Assembly: GCA_036637375.1 (NCBI GenBank) | Contig: JAVWMQ010000001.1 | Coordinates: forward strand, 1-64,000 | Length of the DNA stretch: 64,000 nucleotides | Source of the DNA: JAVWMQ01 sp036637375 | GTDB taxonomy: Bacteria > Bacillota > Clostridia > Peptostreptococcales > Anaerovoracaceae | Reading direction: 5' to 3' | Shown here: in pieces, positions 62,795 through 64,000 of the stretch | Numbering within the stretch: position 1 is the first letter of the stretch | How the letters are laid out: each line of letters opens with the position of its first letter | The notes under the pieces: generated by a model | What the model saw: the letters and a program-made list of their open reading frames with translations, nothing else | The model's database searches: none | What the model was told of the DNA's origin: nothing | Translations under genes and position numbers: made by a program

Positions 62795-63685
62795 ATGAAA
62801 AAACGTAAAGTGATAGTAGGGAGTAGGGATAGCAAGTTGGCAGTTTTGCAGACTAGACTTGTTATGGATGAGATTGCAAAAAATCACCCAGAAATTGAGC
62901 TTGAATTAGTAACTATGAAAACAACTGGCGACATTATATTAGATAGAACTTTGGATAAAATAGGTGGCAAAGGTTTGTTTGTAAAGGAACTGGACAAAGC
63001 TTTAATGGATAAGCGTGTAGACATTACTATTCACAGTCTCAAAGATTTACCAATGGAGGAAAACAAGGAGCTACCTTTGTTGGCATTTAGCAAGAGGGCA
63101 AATCCTTATGATGTACTTGTTTTGCCAGAAGGAGAAACTGAAATTGATTTAGGAATGCCTATAGGAAGTTCAAGTGCTAGGAGAAATTTGCAGCTAGAGG
63201 AGATATACGGTGACTTTGAAAGCAAAAGCGTCAGAGGTAACGTTATTACAAGGCTGAGCAAACTTGATAGTGGAGAATATGGAAGCCTAATTCTAGCCCA
63301 TGCAGGGCTAACAAGACTTGGACTTGGAGACAGAATTAGCAAGGTTTTTGACCATAATGATATGATTCCATCAGCAGGCCAGGGAATATTGGTAGTTCAA
63401 GGTAGAGCTGGCGAAGATTACTCATACTTAGAATGTATAGATGATCCAAAAAGTAGGACCGAAGCAATGGCAGAGAGGCAGTTTGTAAGGGTTCTTGATG
63501 GAGGGTGTAGTTCGCCTATTGGTGCTTTTGCAATGGCAGACAAAGATGAAATAGAGATCTTTGGACTTTATTATAATGAGGAAACAAAATCTAAGATTAA
63601 AGGAAGTATCAAGGGCAGTGTTAATGACTGCATTGATTTAGCAACAGAGCTTGCTGTTAAACTGAAGGGGGAAGGAAATGACTAA
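62795..63685 (+). CDS. hemC: Hydroxymethylbilane synthase (porphobilinogen deaminase)
   Basis: A 296-residue enzyme that joins four porphobilinogens into hydroxymethylbilane. C238 in DGGCSSPIGAF carries the dipyrromethane cofactor. The N-terminal blocks VIVGSRDSKLAVLQT and HSLKDLPMEE are typical. It begins three bases after the upstream fusion gene and overlaps the cobA start by 8 bases. Confidence 0.97.
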   Translation: MKKRKVIVGSRDSKLAVLQTRLVMDEIAKNHPEIELELVTMKTTGDIILDRTLDKIGGKGLFVKELDKALMDKRVDITIHSLKDLPMEENKELPLLAFSKRANPYDVLVLPEGETEIDLGMPIGSSSARRNLQLEEIYGDFESKSVRGNVITRLSKLDSGEYGSLILAHAGLTRLGLGDRISKVFDHNDMIPSAGQGILVVQGRAGEDYSYLECIDDPKSRTEAMAERQFVRVLDGGCSSPIGAFAMADKDEIEIFGLYYNEETKSKIKGSIKGSVNDCIDLATELAVKLKGEGND

Positions 63686-64000
63686 TATGAATAGAGGAAA
63701 AGTTTGGTTAGTAGGTGCAGGTCCTTCTGATGTGGGACTATTTACCTTAAAAGGTAAGCAGGTATTAGAAAATGCTGATGTAGTTGTTTATGACAAGCTT
63801 GTGGGACAAGGTGTACTTGGAATGATACCGCAAAATGCACAAAAAATCTTTGTAGGAAAGGTTGCGGGGAATCATGCTGTTCCCCAGGAAAAAATAAATG
63901 AAATCTTGCTTGTTGAGGCTCAAAAAGGCAAGAAAGTCGTTAGACTAAAGGGTGGAGACCCTTTTGTATTTGGTAGAGGTGGAGAAGAGTTAGAACTTCT
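63678..64000 (+). CDS. cobA: Uroporphyrinogen-III C-methyltransferase (partial, cut by window end)
   Basis: The reading frame from the ATG at 63678 (GGGGGAAGGA site) runs off the window after 107 codons. The visible part has KVWLVGAGPSDVGLFTLKG, DVVVYDKLV and RLKGGDPFVFGRGGEE, the signatures of SUMT. It makes precorrin-2 from uroporphyrinogen III. Many Clostridia carry cobA fused to hemD (uroporphyrinogen-III synthase); since hemD is not seen elsewhere, a fusion is likely, but the end is out of view. Confidence 0.93.
   Translation, partial: MTNMNRGKVWLVGAGPSDVGLFTLKGKQVLENADVVVYDKLVGQGVLGMIPQNAQKIFVGKVAGNHAVPQEKINEILLVEAQKGKKVVRLKGGDPFVFGRGGEELEL

Overview
The window is 64 kb from a low-GC, AT-rich Gram-positive anaerobe, most likely a member of the Clostridia. 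Supporting signs are strong AGGAGG ribosome binding sites, Gram-positive lipoprotein signals, SAM-I and cobalamin riboswitches, an oxygen-sensitive type L-serine dehydratase, several Fe-S flavo- and oxidoreductases, and the anaerobic (CbiK/CbiD/CbiG) cobalamin route. The species cannot be fixed from the sequence alone. No rRNA, tRNA, insertion sequence, prophage or CRISPR array was seen.

Left part (1-13.6 kb). A two-subunit CoA-transferase is followed by a nitrilase-family amidase and a uracil permease. A minus-strand block then holds an AlaX-type editing protein, a gap with DnaA-box-like sites, an Fe-S aldo/keto reductase and an unrecognised protein. A SAM-I riboswitch drives metK and an aspartokinase. 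A polar amino acid ABC transporter (binding lipoprotein, permease, ATPase) and a small membrane protein follow.

Phosphonate region (13.7-21.2 kb). An ATPase, a fused double permease and a binding lipoprotein for 2-aminoethylphosphonate lie in one operon with PhnW and PhnX, which together turn 2-aminoethylphosphonate into acetaldehyde and phosphate. A PhoB/PhoR-like two-component pair follows directly.

Housekeeping run (21.2-39.9 kb). A CNNM/CorC protein, secA, prfB (with the +1 programmed frameshift), tex, a HAD phosphatase and addB form one tight run. Then come two tandem acyl-adenylate ligases with an ornithine/alanine racemase-like PLP protein, greA, and a lysyl-tRNA synthetase that carries an extra C-terminal tRNA-binding domain.

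Middle (40-46.3 kb). A tandem two-domain Fe-S flavoprotein (minus strand) is divergent from a secreted papain-like cysteine peptidase. asnS and a two-subunit L-serine dehydratase follow.

Cobalamin region (46.3-64 kb). The first operon carries cbiG, hemB, hemL, cbiET and cbiA and may be read from the serine dehydratase genes. A small DUF2089 regulator/membrane protein pair sits next. A cobalamin riboswitch with a terminator then leads cbiMNQO (cobalt uptake), cbiK, cbiD, cbiL, cbiF, hemA, cbiH, a cbiJ-precorrin-2 dehydrogenase fusion, hemC and the start of cobA, cut by the window edge. Together these make tetrapyrrole from glutamyl-tRNA and carry it into the corrin ring. No heme-specific genes are present; cbiC, hemD and the late cobalamin genes are not in the window and may lie to the right.
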